From: Pricia mediterranea
GTDB taxonomy: Bacteria; Bacteroidota; Bacteroidia; Flavobacteriales; Flavobacteriaceae
Reading direction: 5' to 3'
Assembly (NCBI RefSeq): GCF_032248455.1
Contig: NZ_JAVTTP010000001.1
Coordinates: 2,416,501-2,480,500, forward strand
Length of the DNA: 64,000 nucleotides
The notes beneath the pieces are model-generated. The model saw nothing but the letters and a program-made list of their open reading frames with translations. It did no database searches and was not told the DNA's origin. Position 1 is the first letter of the stretch. Every line of letters begins with the position of its first letter. The translations under genes were made by a program, and so were the position numbers. Positions 37,923 through 47,069 of this stretch are shown here, one piece after another.

Positions 37923-40900
37923 TTACTCCTGCACCACCTCGACCCACTGTCCATTGGTCCGCACCAAGTAATCATGGTCGTACATGGCCTCGGCCTGGAT
38001 GCCGGGCAGATAATAGCTGCCCAGATAGGAAGCGTTCAACAGAATCCTAAACGTTTTGGTCTCGTTCTTTTTCATATCAAAATAAAAATAGGCCCTGTCG
38101 TCGCGGAGGTCGGTATGCGTAAGCTCATTTTGGGCGAAATCCCCGAAATCGGTGAAGCGGGTATTGACTATTTCCCAACCGCTGGGGAAGATTTCGGTGA
38201 GCGCCATATTTTCTAGGGTCTTCTCCGTGGTATTGGTCAAGGTTACCTCGGCCACGAAGTCCGTGCCCTGATTGAGCTGGGCAACGTCTAATCGAGTGCC
38301 GTCACGACCCTTGAAATCCACTTGGGCGGAAAGATTTTTTTTGAGGACCTTTTCCTCGCCTACCGGTAAGACGCCGCTGTTAACGATGTTGACGAAAAGG
38401 GTGTTGCTTTCCTGATTTTGGATTTCGATGGTATTACTTCCTTCGTTGAAGGTCAGTCCACGGTTGGCCAAGGTTTTATCGGTACGTACTTGCTCCGATT
38501 TGCCGTTCAGTGTTATCGTGGCCTTGATACCTTTCCCGCCGATCATTTTGGCGAATTTAGCCATGGCCAATAGGCTGTAGGCGGTGCTTTGGGTACTCAT
38601 CCAGCGGTTGTCGGACAAGCCGTCGGCGATCGTCTCGGCAAGACTCCGCGCTTTGGACCTGTCGTTCAAAAGGATATAGGTTTCCAAGGCCATGGCCCGG
38701 TTTCTTGCGGGCGATCCGTAGGTGTACCCATTGTATTTGTAGCCGTCAAAGTTCAAGCGGGCCGTAGTTAGAATATCTTTCGCTACACTTGCTTGTCCGA
38801 TCAGCGCATAGGTAGCCGCCAAGCGAAATTTCGCTTCGTCGGAGAGTCCGACTGTTTCTCGCAAACGATTCATACTCGCGATGTCGGCATTGCCTGAAAG
38901 GGCGAGGGTAAAGAGGCGATAGGCTTGGGCGAGGTCCGAGCGCGTACTTGCGGTACGCCATTGCTTGGCGGCGTTGCGTTGGTAAGCAATCCAGCTCGAC
39001 CTAAACCCGACGGGCAGTACGTAGCCCTTCTTTTCCGCTTCCAACAAAAAGTGTCCCGCGTAGCTGGTGCCCCAGTCATCGGCGTTGTTTTGTCCAGGCC
39101 AGTAAGAGAAGCCGCCGGAAGCGTTCTGGTAACTGCCCAAACTTTTTACGGCACGGACGATGTTTTGTTGGATTTTCTTTTTTCGGTTACCGTCGAGGTC
39201 AAAAATGTCTTGCAGGTATAGCTGCGGGAAGGCGGCGGAGGTAATCTGCTCTACACCACCGTGCGGATAGCTGATCAGGGATTGCATCCGGCCGGTAAAA
39301 TCCATCGGGGGAAGTGTCGAAAATTCAATACTGGCGGAACTGCTTCCCGCGATGCCAAAAGTTTCCAAGGCAATGGTTTGCGAGGCCTTTGGCTCTAATA
39401 CCACCTCCGTAGTTTCGGAGGTTACGGGGTTCGGATTGACCACAACGATGGGGATTTCGAAGGAGGCGGTCTCGCCGTTTCCGTCGGCTTCCACCGTCAC
39501 TTTTCCGTTCCCGGTGAAATCGGCTACTTCCAATTCGAAATAGGCCATTTTTTCATCGGGGCGGTCAAAAGCGACCGATTGGGAAGACTGGCCCAAAATC
39601 CGGAAAGAGGCATCTTTTTTCAACTGTAAGGTTACGTTCTTGATCTTGTTTTCCATCGCAAAGACCGTAACGGGCAGCATCACTTTCTCGCCCGGAGTCA
39701 TCTTGCGCGGTAAGGAAGCCAATACCATCAGTGGCTTGCGAACCGGTGTGGTTTTTTCGGCCGACCCGTAAGCCTCCTTCTGAAGGTTGCCGGCGACGAC
39801 CATGGTACGTACGGAGCCAACGTATTTCGGAATCTCAATTTGATGTGACCTGATCTCGCCTGCTTTTAGATGAAACGGTCCGATGTGCACGACCATGGGT
39901 TCGAAGCGGTTCGCCTTTTTGTTTTCGGCGCCCGCGAGTACCCCGTCGCCCCCGATGGCGAAAACCTGGTCGATTTTCCCGCCGTAGGCACCGATGACAT
40001 CATCGTAAACGTCCCAAGTCTTGACGCCTAGGGCTTCATGGGCGTAGAAAGTATTCCAGGGATCGGGGGTTTTAAAGCGGGTAAGGTCCAACAAGCCTTC
40101 ATCGACGATTGCCAGGCTATAGGTCATGGCTTTGTTGTTCCGCTCGCCCACTTTTACGGTAATCTTTTCCTCGGGCCGTAGGACTTCGGGCATGGCAAGA
40201 GTCGGTTGGATCCTGGTTGCGGGATCTTCCACCGCCACCGGCACCACGCCATATAATCGTATAGGATTGTCGTTTAGGGTACTGGCATGTGGCTGTAGCA
40301 ACGAAATATGGATAAAAACATTAGGCGTATAGATGGCCTTCATCGGCAGCTCGAACTTCGTTTCTCCTTTTGCGGTCTCGACCCAAAGATTTTCCAACAC
40401 CTCGCTCCCGTTCTCGACAGTGACCAAAGCGAGACCGCCCTCCGAACTCGGAAAAGTGACCGTGGCCGTTTCCTCTGGGGTGTAGGTTTCTTTGTCCGTT
40501 GAGAATACCAACATGGTGGCGGCCGATGGGTCACCTTCTTGCGACCGGTCCGCCCAGCCCGGCCAATCGATGTACACCGTCTGTCCGGTCGCATGGCCGC
40601 CATCAGTGTCCTCGACCCGTACCAAATACCGGCCCCACGCGGGATATTCCAGTTCGAATTGAAAGCTTCCTTTGCCATCGGCTCCGGTACCGATCGTTGT
40701 CTCAAACACCTTTTCATGGAACTGGCTATTGCTAAAGTTGGAAAGGTTGTCCGCCGAAGTATCCCACCACCAGCGCCATTTTACTTGATGAACGCTAACT
40801 TTTAGATTCTTGGCTGCTTTGGTCCGGCCTTTTCCGCCAACGGCGACTACCTCGAAAGTGTGCGGGGTATCTGTTAGGAGCATCCCCCGGGTCTCATCGC

Positions 40901-43442
40901 CCTTTGGCGTTTTCAGTCCGACGTAGGTGCTGTAGGGCGAATAGGGTTTGGTAAACACATCGGTACTAAAGTCGCCGCCGTTTTCATACACCTTGGTGAT
41001 GAAAGCCGCTTGCAGCATGCCTGGGGCCCGACTTTTCAACTGTGGGTCAATGCTGAAATCTGCCTGGCCCCCTGCATCGATTTGCCCGTCGAAAACGACA
41101 TGGTCCTCCACCGAAAAACTACGGGTCGGGTCGTCAAATTCAAAATTTGGATAGGCTTCGAATTGTGTATCCGTCGTATTGAACCGGGCTGTAATATCGG
41201 CTTTCAAGTTTTTCGCTACCGCACCATGCAGCCATTTTACTTCCATAGCGCCATTAATGGGTTTGGCCCCGTCCAAAAAATCGGCATTGAATTCTGTCTT
41301 GATCTTGAGCCGGTTGGGTTTAATGGTCTCTATTTTCAGGGTCTTGGTAAAGGATGCCCCACCCACGGATACCTTGGCCAACCAATTTCCCGTCGGGGCG
41401 TTGTCATCGGTCTTGACCTCGAATTGATAGAAATTGTCAAGCTCCACGGTCTTTATTTCCCGATGCATTACCTTGTTATAGGGGTCCATCAGCTCTAACT
41501 TGACCGGATGGTTGTCGGGAAGGGGATTGGCGGCATCGTTCAGCATAAAGGACAGAAATATGCGGTCGCCCGGTCGCCAGACGCCACGTTCGGCGAAAAT
41601 ATAGCCTTTCAATCCTTTTTGTAGTTGTGCCCCATCTACCCTGAACTTGCTGAGTGAAAGAGCGTTGCCATCATTGAGCTTTACATAGGTCTTTTGTCGT
41701 TTGTATTCCGCGATGGCAAAATAGGCCAATTTTTCAGCATCGTAAATTGCTGTACCGTTGGCCTCGGTAACCACCTGGCCCATCGGCTGTTGCTGATAAT
41801 TGTAGAATGTGACCTTGGTGCCCGGGACCGGATTGGTTTTCAAGATATCGTTGACCGCCACAAAGTAGCTGTTGTTGAGTCCCTTTTTGACCGTAGCCCC
41901 AAGGTTGGAAGCCAGCAGGTTCGTACCGACCGTTTTGTTATAATAGTAAGAACGGGCACACGGATTCTCGCGTTCGTTCCAATTATAGTCCCCATAATAT
42001 GTATCGGCATATCCGATACCGTCCCAATAGCCGTTTTCCTCGGTCTCGATATTGGTTTCTTCGGATGCGGGTTCCGCCGAGAAATTGCTGCTCTCACATG
42101 GATAGTAACTGTCGTGCGGCCCGAAATCGAACTCCACCCGATAGATCGCTCCTGGCTCGGGCGATATAAGGGACTCTAGATCAAGCGCATGGGCGGACCA
42201 TTTGCCCTCGGGGTTGGAGAGATTGTTTAGAAGAGAGAGTTTTTTACGGGCTATCGGACGCGCCACTGCACGCAGGTTGCCTTGGTCGTTCAGATTGTTG
42301 TTTTGTAGGAATTGTAGGATGTTGTTCTCAAAGATTTTAAAGACCGCAACCCGGACGGACTTCAAATTAGCCGTTTCGAAATTGACCTTTAAATTGGTGG
42401 AGGACGGAAGGATGGCGCCGTTCGAAAGGAGCCGCACCTGTGGTCGTAACGCCTCGAATGCGATACGCTCGCTGAATTTTTGTTTTAGTTTATATCCATC
42501 GGTACTTTCGATGCCTTCAAAGACCTCGAGGTCGACCGTACCTTCGATATCCCTTGACGGATAGACTATCAAACTGTTGCCATCGACCGAATATTTGGGG
42601 GCATCGTCGTCTTCCAAATCCACCAAGCCTTTAAAATTCTGTTCCTTTTTGATAGGGTCTGAAAAGTTGATCCGAACGAGAGCGTTTTCCCCGGCTTCGA
42701 CCCTTGCATCCAGTATGGTAAAATGGCTCTTTCCAGGAATCATGATGGTGTTTTGGCCCTTGTTGTCTAGGTCTAAGGCACCGCCGTCCCAAGCAATTTT
42801 AAGCTCGGTATCCTGTTCGTAGCGTTGGATGCTATCGATCTTGAACGAAAATTGTGTGCCTTGTTTTACCGCGGAATCAAATTTTATACCGATTGTTTTC
42901 CCATTGTGAGTGGCCGATATCAGTTGTTTGGCCTTCTTCAGGGAAAATTCGTCCGCAAACCGCAATTGTCCGGTGAGGTATTGTTTTTCCTTGGAATAGG
43001 ATTGCAGGGCATCGGTGTAGATATTGAACTGCTGTTCGAGGGTCTTGACGTTGAATACGAGGGTTCTCAAATCCTTTGGAAGCTCCTCAATAAGTGCACC
43101 TAGGTTAAGGGAGATCCGGTATTCCGTATCCTGTGCAAAGCCATTTTTGGGGATAAAGGCAAGGCTGCGTCCGTCTAAAGCGATAAGTTTTCCCGCTACG
43201 TTCGGGGATACATCCAGCAGGTCGGAATCGAGTTCATCACCCTTGTTCCATCCCGTTACGGGCTCGATCAAAACAATACGCACCTCGTCTTGTGCGGAAA
43301 TCATGCCATGGGTTACCTGAGTAACGTGATTTTGAAATCGGTTGAGGTTGTCGCGATGATCGGCGGGACTTTCATCCTTCGAAGTACATCCCAATAAAAG
43401 AAAGGACAGAAGCAGTAAACGAAATAGCGGTTTGGCCATCAT
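37923..43442 (-). CDS. Alpha-2-macroglobulin family lipoprotein, thioester Cys lost
   Basis: A 1839-aa envelope protein of the bacterial alpha-2-macroglobulin family (YfhM/MagD group), thought to trap proteases reaching the periplasm and usually paired with PBP1C. The signal peptide has a lipobox (LLLLGC, about C19). MG-type beta domains occupy the first half, with a bait-like stretch and the A2M signature region around LRSHQIEIPKYVGSVRTMVV, split in two. The thioester site, normally CxEQ, reads GGVEQ here (Gly at residue 1396, codon GGT), so no thioester can form. Terpenoid-cyclase-like helices follow (about 1390-1690). The start could be M1 or M2. Confidence 0.9.
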   Translation of the reverse strand: MMAKPLFRLLLLSFLLLGCTSKDESPADHRDNLNRFQNHVTQVTHGMISAQDEVRIVLIEPVTGWNKGDELDSDLLDVSPNVAGKLIALDGRSLAFIPKNGFAQDTEYRISLNLGALIEELPKDLRTLVFNVKTLEQQFNIYTDALQSYSKEKQYLTGQLRFADEFSLKKAKQLISATHNGKTIGIKFDSAVKQGTQFSFKIDSIQRYEQDTELKIAWDGGALDLDNKGQNTIMIPGKSHFTILDARVEAGENALVRINFSDPIKKEQNFKGLVDLEDDDAPKYSVDGNSLIVYPSRDIEGTVDLEVFEGIESTDGYKLKQKFSERIAFEALRPQVRLLSNGAILPSSTNLKVNFETANLKSVRVAVFKIFENNILQFLQNNNLNDQGNLRAVARPIARKKLSLLNNLSNPEGKWSAHALDLESLISPEPGAIYRVEFDFGPHDSYYPCESSNFSAEPASEETNIETEENGYWDGIGYADTYYGDYNWNERENPCARSYYYNKTVGTNLLASNLGATVKKGLNNSYFVAVNDILKTNPVPGTKVTFYNYQQQPMGQVVTEANGTAIYDAEKLAYFAIAEYKRQKTYVKLNDGNALSLSKFRVDGAQLQKGLKGYIFAERGVWRPGDRIFLSFMLNDAANPLPDNHPVKLELMDPYNKVMHREIKTVELDNFYQFEVKTDDNAPTGNWLAKVSVGGASFTKTLKIETIKPNRLKIKTEFNADFLDGAKPINGAMEVKWLHGAVAKNLKADITARFNTTDTQFEAYPNFEFDDPTRSFSVEDHVVFDGQIDAGGQADFSIDPQLKSRAPGMLQAAFITKVYENGGDFSTDVFTKPYSPYSTYVGLKTPKGDETRGMLLTDTPHTFEVVAVGGKGRTKAAKNLKVSVHQVKWRWWWDTSADNLSNFSNSQFHEKVFETTIGTGADGKGSFQFELEYPAWGRYLVRVEDTDGGHATGQTVYIDWPGWADRSQEGDPSAATMLVFSTDKETYTPEETATVTFPSSEGGLALVTVENGSEVLENLWVETAKGETKFELPMKAIYTPNVFIHISLLQPHASTLNDNPIRLYGVVPVAVEDPATRIQPTLAMPEVLRPEEKITVKVGERNNKAMTYSLAIVDEGLLDLTRFKTPDPWNTFYAHEALGVKTWDVYDDVIGAYGGKIDQVFAIGGDGVLAGAENKKANRFEPMVVHIGPFHLKAGEIRSHQIEIPKYVGSVRTMVVAGNLQKEAYGSAEKTTPVRKPLMVLASLPRKMTPGEKVMLPVTVFAMENKIKNVTLQLKKDASFRILGQSSQSVAFDRPDEKMAYFELEVADFTGNGKVTVEADGNGETASFEIPIVVVNPNPVTSETTEVVLEPKASQTIALETFGIAGSSSASIEFSTLPPMDFTGRMQSLISYPHGGVEQITSAAFPQLYLQDIFDLDGNRKKKIQQNIVRAVKSLGSYQNASGGFSYWPGQNNADDWGTSYAGHFLLEAEKKGYVLPVGFRSSWIAYQRNAAKQWRTASTRSDLAQAYRLFTLALSGNADIASMNRLRETVGLSDEAKFRLAATYALIGQASVAKDILTTARLNFDGYKYNGYTYGSPARNRAMALETYILLNDRSKARSLAETIADGLSDNRWMSTQSTAYSLLAMAKFAKMIGGKGIKATITLNGKSEQVRTDKTLANRGLTFNEGSNTIEIQNQESNTLFVNIVNSGVLPVGEEKVLKKNLSAQVDFKGRDGTRLDVAQLNQGTDFVAEVTLTNTTEKTLENMALTEIFPSGWEIVNTRFTDFGDFAQNELTHTDLRDDRAYFYFDMKKNETKTFRILLNASYLGSYYLPGIQAEAMYDHDYLVRTNGQWVEVVQE

Positions 43443-44007
43443 GCGGAAATCTGTTTGTAGAGGTCAGTTGATAGTTACTCAATAATTATGTTTCACTGTC
43501 GCCAATATGTCAGGTCGAGCGCAGTCGAGACCTAATTTGAACGGACATCTCGAATTGTAGTTAAAATCTATCGATCAGGTATTTAAACCAGGCTCATAGT
43601 GTCTCAACCTATCCGTACTAATTTTTTCAAAAATACCGCTGTTTTCTGCGATAAGTCCACCGTAAAGCCCAAAAAGTTATCCAAATCGAGTCAAATCTTT
43701 AAAGTTCCCTTGATTCTACTCCCGTTTCACGCCGAAATAGTTTCCCAGGTGGGTGTTCAGCCGCAGGTTCCGTTCGGTCGACATGCATGCCTGACCAGGT
43801 TGGAATAAATCCTTCGGGCTGGCCCGCTAATCCAAAAAACCGGCATTTTATCGAAAAGAAACAATAAAAGAAGTTAGTTTACGGAATATTTTTCAATATT
43901 GCTCCTGTTGATGTTTCCCCTCATCGACTTTAAAGGCACGAGAATTTCATTTGTTGCCGCCTACTGCCGTGAACAGGCCCCGCTTTAGCTGCAAAATAGA
44001 ACTTTGT
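43443..44007. other. Intergenic region between alpha-2-macroglobulin and CAP genes
   Basis: 565 bp upstream of two divergent genes. It holds a REP-like palindrome (listed separately) and an AATATT-TTTC-AATATT hairpin at 43885-43900. A 69-codon frame at 43599 looks spurious. No exact -7/-33 pair was found. Confidence 0.55.
43512..43533. repeat. REP-like imperfect palindrome
   Basis: AGG-TCGA-GCGCAG-TCGA-GA-CCT: nested arms (AGG/CCT and TCGA/TCGA). The core GAGCGCAGTCGA is, as I recall, recurrent in flavobacterial intergenic DNA. Only one copy is in this window. Confidence 0.4.
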
Positions 44008-44484
44008 ATGAAAATGAGGATACATTTAATGGTCCTCGCCGTTTTTACATGTGCCCTGGTCTCTTGCTCAAAAGAGTCAGGGGAGACATTGAACAGCGTC
44101 GAGCGCCAAAACGTAAGGGAAGTAGAAAAAGAATTACTGAGCCTCGTCAACGACCACCGGGTTTCGTTAGGAAAGAATGCGCTGCAATTCAATGCGACCG
44201 CCTATGACCAGGCCAATGTCCATACCGATTATATGATAGGCAAAGGCGCGATCAATCACGATAATTTCACGATAAGGGCCTCCGCCATTTCCAAGGAGGT
44301 CGATGCGCAATTCGTCGCCGAGAATGTGGCAAAGGACTACTCGACCGCCTCGGGGGCGTTCGTCGGTTGGTTGAGCAGTGCCAACCACAAACACACCATG
44401 GAAGACGACTTTACCCATACCGCCATCAGCGTGAAAAAAGATGAGAACGGTACGGCCTACTTTACGCAGATTTTTTACCGGTAA
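44008..44484 (+). CDS. CAP (SCP/PR1) domain lipoprotein
   Basis: A 158-aa protein with a lipoprotein signal peptide (MKMRIHLMVLAVFTCALVSC) and one CAP domain. Helix 1 reads LLSLVNDHRVSLGKNALQFN, then VHTDYMIGKGAINHDNF, FVAENVA and the C-terminal FTHTAISVKKDENGTAYFTQIF. The two His and two Glu/Asp positions of CAP proteins are largely kept (HTDYM, NHDNF, AENVA). Bacterial CAP lipoproteins are surface or periplasmic; the activity is unsettled. The frame extends back to 43951, but the ATG at 44008 starts the signal peptide. Confidence 0.85.
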   Translation: MKMRIHLMVLAVFTCALVSCSKESGETLNSVERQNVREVEKELLSLVNDHRVSLGKNALQFNATAYDQANVHTDYMIGKGAINHDNFTIRASAISKEVDAQFVAENVAKDYSTASGAFVGWLSSANHKHTMEDDFTHTAISVKKDENGTAYFTQIFYR

Positions 44485-44733
44485 ATTATACTTGGGCCTG
44501 CTTAAGCCCGAAAGCGGTTTGGTTTGATGTTAGGAGGCCCCAATCCATCTCGTGGTCATGATCTAACCGGACGGCTATTGGAGTACTGCTTCTCTTTATT
44601 ATTTCCTAAGCCATTTTCTTTTCTTATTTTTGGAAGGAACAGTTTTTAGTTTAGGATTCTCTTTGTTGTATGCCTTTTTAACCAACAAATTCCTAAATTT
44701 ATGAAATCATAACTTTCTAAGCTCTTTTCCGTC

Positions 44734-45273
44734 ATGGCCATTACCCCCCCCTTTAACCTATCGCAATGGATTGCCGAAAACCGCGACACCCTGAAACCGC
44801 CCGTGGGCAATAAAAACCTCTACAAAGATGCCGGAGATTATATTGTAATGGTCGTCGCCGGCCCCAATGCCCGAAAAGACTACCACTACAACGAGACCGA
44901 AGAGCTTTTTTATCAACTAGAGGGCCATATCGAAGTGCATATCCAAGAAGGTGGCCGTAAGAAAACCTTCGAGCTCGGGCCGGGAGATATGTACCTGCAT
45001 CCAGCCAAGACCCCTCATTGTCCGGTCCGGCATGAAGGCAGCATCGGCCTTGTCATCGAACGTAAACGCGCCGATATGAACGTTGATGACGGTCTGCTTT
45101 GGTTCTGCGATAATTGCAACCATAAGCTTTACGAGACCTATTTTACCCTGAACGATATAGAAAAAGATTTTTTAGGACACTTTAAACACTTTTATGGTTC
45201 TAAAGAGTTGCGTACCTGTGACAATTGTGGGACCGTAATGCCCGTAGACGCACGTTTTGTTGCTGCTCCCTAA
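44734..45273 (+). CDS. nbaC: 3-hydroxyanthranilate 3,4-dioxygenase
   Basis: A 179-aa iron dioxygenase of the kynurenine pathway, opening 3-hydroxyanthranilate to 2-amino-3-carboxymuconate semialdehyde. The cupin core has the iron ligands His and Glu in DYHYNETEELFYQLEG and the later His in PAKTPHCPVR. The bacterial-type C-terminal rubredoxin-like iron site is present (CDNCNHK and CDNCGTVM). Other kynurenine genes are not in the window. A sensor kinase gene starts 11 nt after its stop and an ALDH7 gene follows, so an operon with the kinase is likely. Confidence 0.93.
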   Translation: MAITPPFNLSQWIAENRDTLKPPVGNKNLYKDAGDYIVMVVAGPNARKDYHYNETEELFYQLEGHIEVHIQEGGRKKTFELGPGDMYLHPAKTPHCPVRHEGSIGLVIERKRADMNVDDGLLWFCDNCNHKLYETYFTLNDIEKDFLGHFKHFYGSKELRTCDNCGTVMPVDARFVAAP

Positions 45274-45284
45274 TTTGAGATGTG

Positions 45285-46892
45285 ATGACAAAGGGGCAAT
45301 TGGCAAAATATGCGGCAGTCAAGGTATTGGGTACCGCTCTTTCCATATTTATTTTCTACTCCATCAATAAAACCTATCAAGACAGAAACAAAGCTACTGT
45401 AGAAAATGCCGTCGCCAAGGCGGAGCTGAAATTAGGGGAAGAGCTGAACAAAATAAACCTTGTCATTGAGTCGATGGCTTTTTATTACGAAAACACCTCG
45501 GAGGTTTCACAGACGCTTTTTGAACGCTTTACCAACCCATTTTTGAGGGAATTAAATGGTATCAGAGCACTGGAATGGGCTCCAAGAATTGAAGACTCCA
45601 CTGAGGATGATTTCGAAAGATTGACCGTCATCACCAAAACCAATACGCTCGATAGCTTGGTCGTTTCGACTGCGCGAGGGGTACATTATCCCATTCAAGT
45701 ATTGAACCCGTTAACATATTCACAAAAGGCGATCGGGTACGATCTCTACTCCGATGATACGCGAAGAAAGGCTATCGATCGCGCCATCAGAACCGAGAAA
45801 GTTGCACTCACGGGACCTATAACCCTTATATTGAACGATAATGATGTGCCCGGAGTATTGGCTTTGAAATCGGTATCCGATACCATCTCTAACCAAACAA
45901 AAGGGGTCGTGGCGGCGGTGTACCGTATGGATGACCTTATCGGAAACACCCTCGCTTCAGAGTTGAACGTTCTCGATATCTGCATTCACGACGAAACTTC
46001 CGATGTCGAACTCTTATATTCCAGTTTCGGCGACACCACTCCCGAAGCTCTTGCTAACCGCTCAATAAACGGACGGATTAATGCGGTCGACCGTTTGTGG
46101 GATATCCACTATATACCAAAGTCCGAATATTTAGCCTTTCCCCATGTTTTTGAATCTTATGTAGTCTTGATTTTGGGCTTGATATCGACAATATTACTGA
46201 CTTACACCGTCAAGAGAAGAGACGAATACAACGACCGGCTGGAAGCTAGGGTACGCTTGCGAACATCGGAGCTTGAGGCTTCGAACGAACTAAAGGAAAA
46301 TCTGCTGCGCGAGATACACCACCGGGTCAAGAACAATCTGCAGATTACCTCGAGCCTTATGAACATGCAAAAGAGAAAACTGTTCAGCGCAGAGGCCGTA
46401 ACGGCGCTTTCCGACAGTCAGGCACGAATTTCGGCCATAGCCTTGACCCATCAAAAAATCTATCAGGACAAAGACTCAAAGGCCGTCAACCTCTCCGACT
46501 ACCTGAACGATTTGATGGAGCACCAGAAGAAAATGTCGTATTCGTTCAGTTACAAAATCGAATGTCCCGAAATCTCCATCGACCTTGATAACGCCGTACC
46601 TTTGGCACTCATCATTTCAGAACTGGTTACCAATGCTTTAAAACATGCCTACCCCGATACCACCCAATACAACGAGCTTTTGATTCACGTTGAACGCTTA
46701 AACCCCGAAAAGGTGTCGTTATCCATACTCGATAACGGCAAGGGGCTGCCTAAGGATTTCAATATCGAAAAGGCCGAGGGCATCGGATTCGAAATCATTC
46801 GCGCGCTATGCAGGCAGATTTCGGCCAAGCTCTCTTACGAATCCAATGGGGGAGGAACACAGTTCAATCTTGTTTTTCCGAACAAGACGTAG
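45285..46892 (+). CDS. CHASE-type sensor histidine kinase (HisKA_2)
   Basis: A 535-aa membrane sensor kinase. In order: helix near the N-terminus (about 10-27), periplasmic CHASE-like sensor (about 70-250, RALEWAPRI and YPIQVLNPL), second helix (about 290-308, YVVLILGLISTILLTYTV), short coiled coil, then HisKA_2 with the phospho-acceptor in LLREIHHRVKNNLQITSSL, and an HATPase_c domain (ELVTNALKHAYP, LDNGKGLP, GIGFEII, GGGTQFNL). No response regulator is adjacent. The ATG at 45285 is taken over the GTG at 45282. Location 11 nt after the 3-hydroxyanthranilate dioxygenase gene suggests co-transcription. Confidence 0.9.
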   Translation: MTKGQLAKYAAVKVLGTALSIFIFYSINKTYQDRNKATVENAVAKAELKLGEELNKINLVIESMAFYYENTSEVSQTLFERFTNPFLRELNGIRALEWAPRIEDSTEDDFERLTVITKTNTLDSLVVSTARGVHYPIQVLNPLTYSQKAIGYDLYSDDTRRKAIDRAIRTEKVALTGPITLILNDNDVPGVLALKSVSDTISNQTKGVVAAVYRMDDLIGNTLASELNVLDICIHDETSDVELLYSSFGDTTPEALANRSINGRINAVDRLWDIHYIPKSEYLAFPHVFESYVVLILGLISTILLTYTVKRRDEYNDRLEARVRLRTSELEASNELKENLLREIHHRVKNNLQITSSLMNMQKRKLFSAEAVTALSDSQARISAIALTHQKIYQDKDSKAVNLSDYLNDLMEHQKKMSYSFSYKIECPEISIDLDNAVPLALIISELVTNALKHAYPDTTQYNELLIHVERLNPEKVSLSILDNGKGLPKDFNIEKAEGIGFEIIRALCRQISAKLSYESNGGGTQFNLVFPNKT

Positions 46893-47000
46893 AAGTGATG
46901 AATCTTTGAATAACCCGACATCCGTTGTTGAGGAAAGGGATTTTGTGTCCTCGTTCGCTATTTAAGAACGACATTGCCCACCGGTGCTCCTCCAAGTTAG

Positions 47001-47030
47001 TTGAATTCTGGTATCGAACCGGTATATTTG
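47001..47030 (+). promoter_or_regulatory. Promoter of the ALDH7 gene
   Basis: TTG (47001-47003), 19 nt, TATATTTG (47023-47030): strong -33/-7 match. The TTG that could be read as an earlier start codon is the -33 box itself, supporting the ATG at 47070 with a leader of about 35 nt. Confidence 0.8.
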
Positions 47031-47069
47031 CAAGGAATCTTTCATCATCAATGCTCAAAAATTTTCACC

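Noticed and set aside
41694-42179. Long antisense frame over the alpha-2-macroglobulin gene
   Set aside because: Complement shadow of a strongly recognised coding region; many similar frames lie opposite other genes.
43599-43808. 69-codon frame between the alpha-2-macroglobulin and CAP genes
   Set aside because: No signal, domain or promoter; composition typical of a chance frame.
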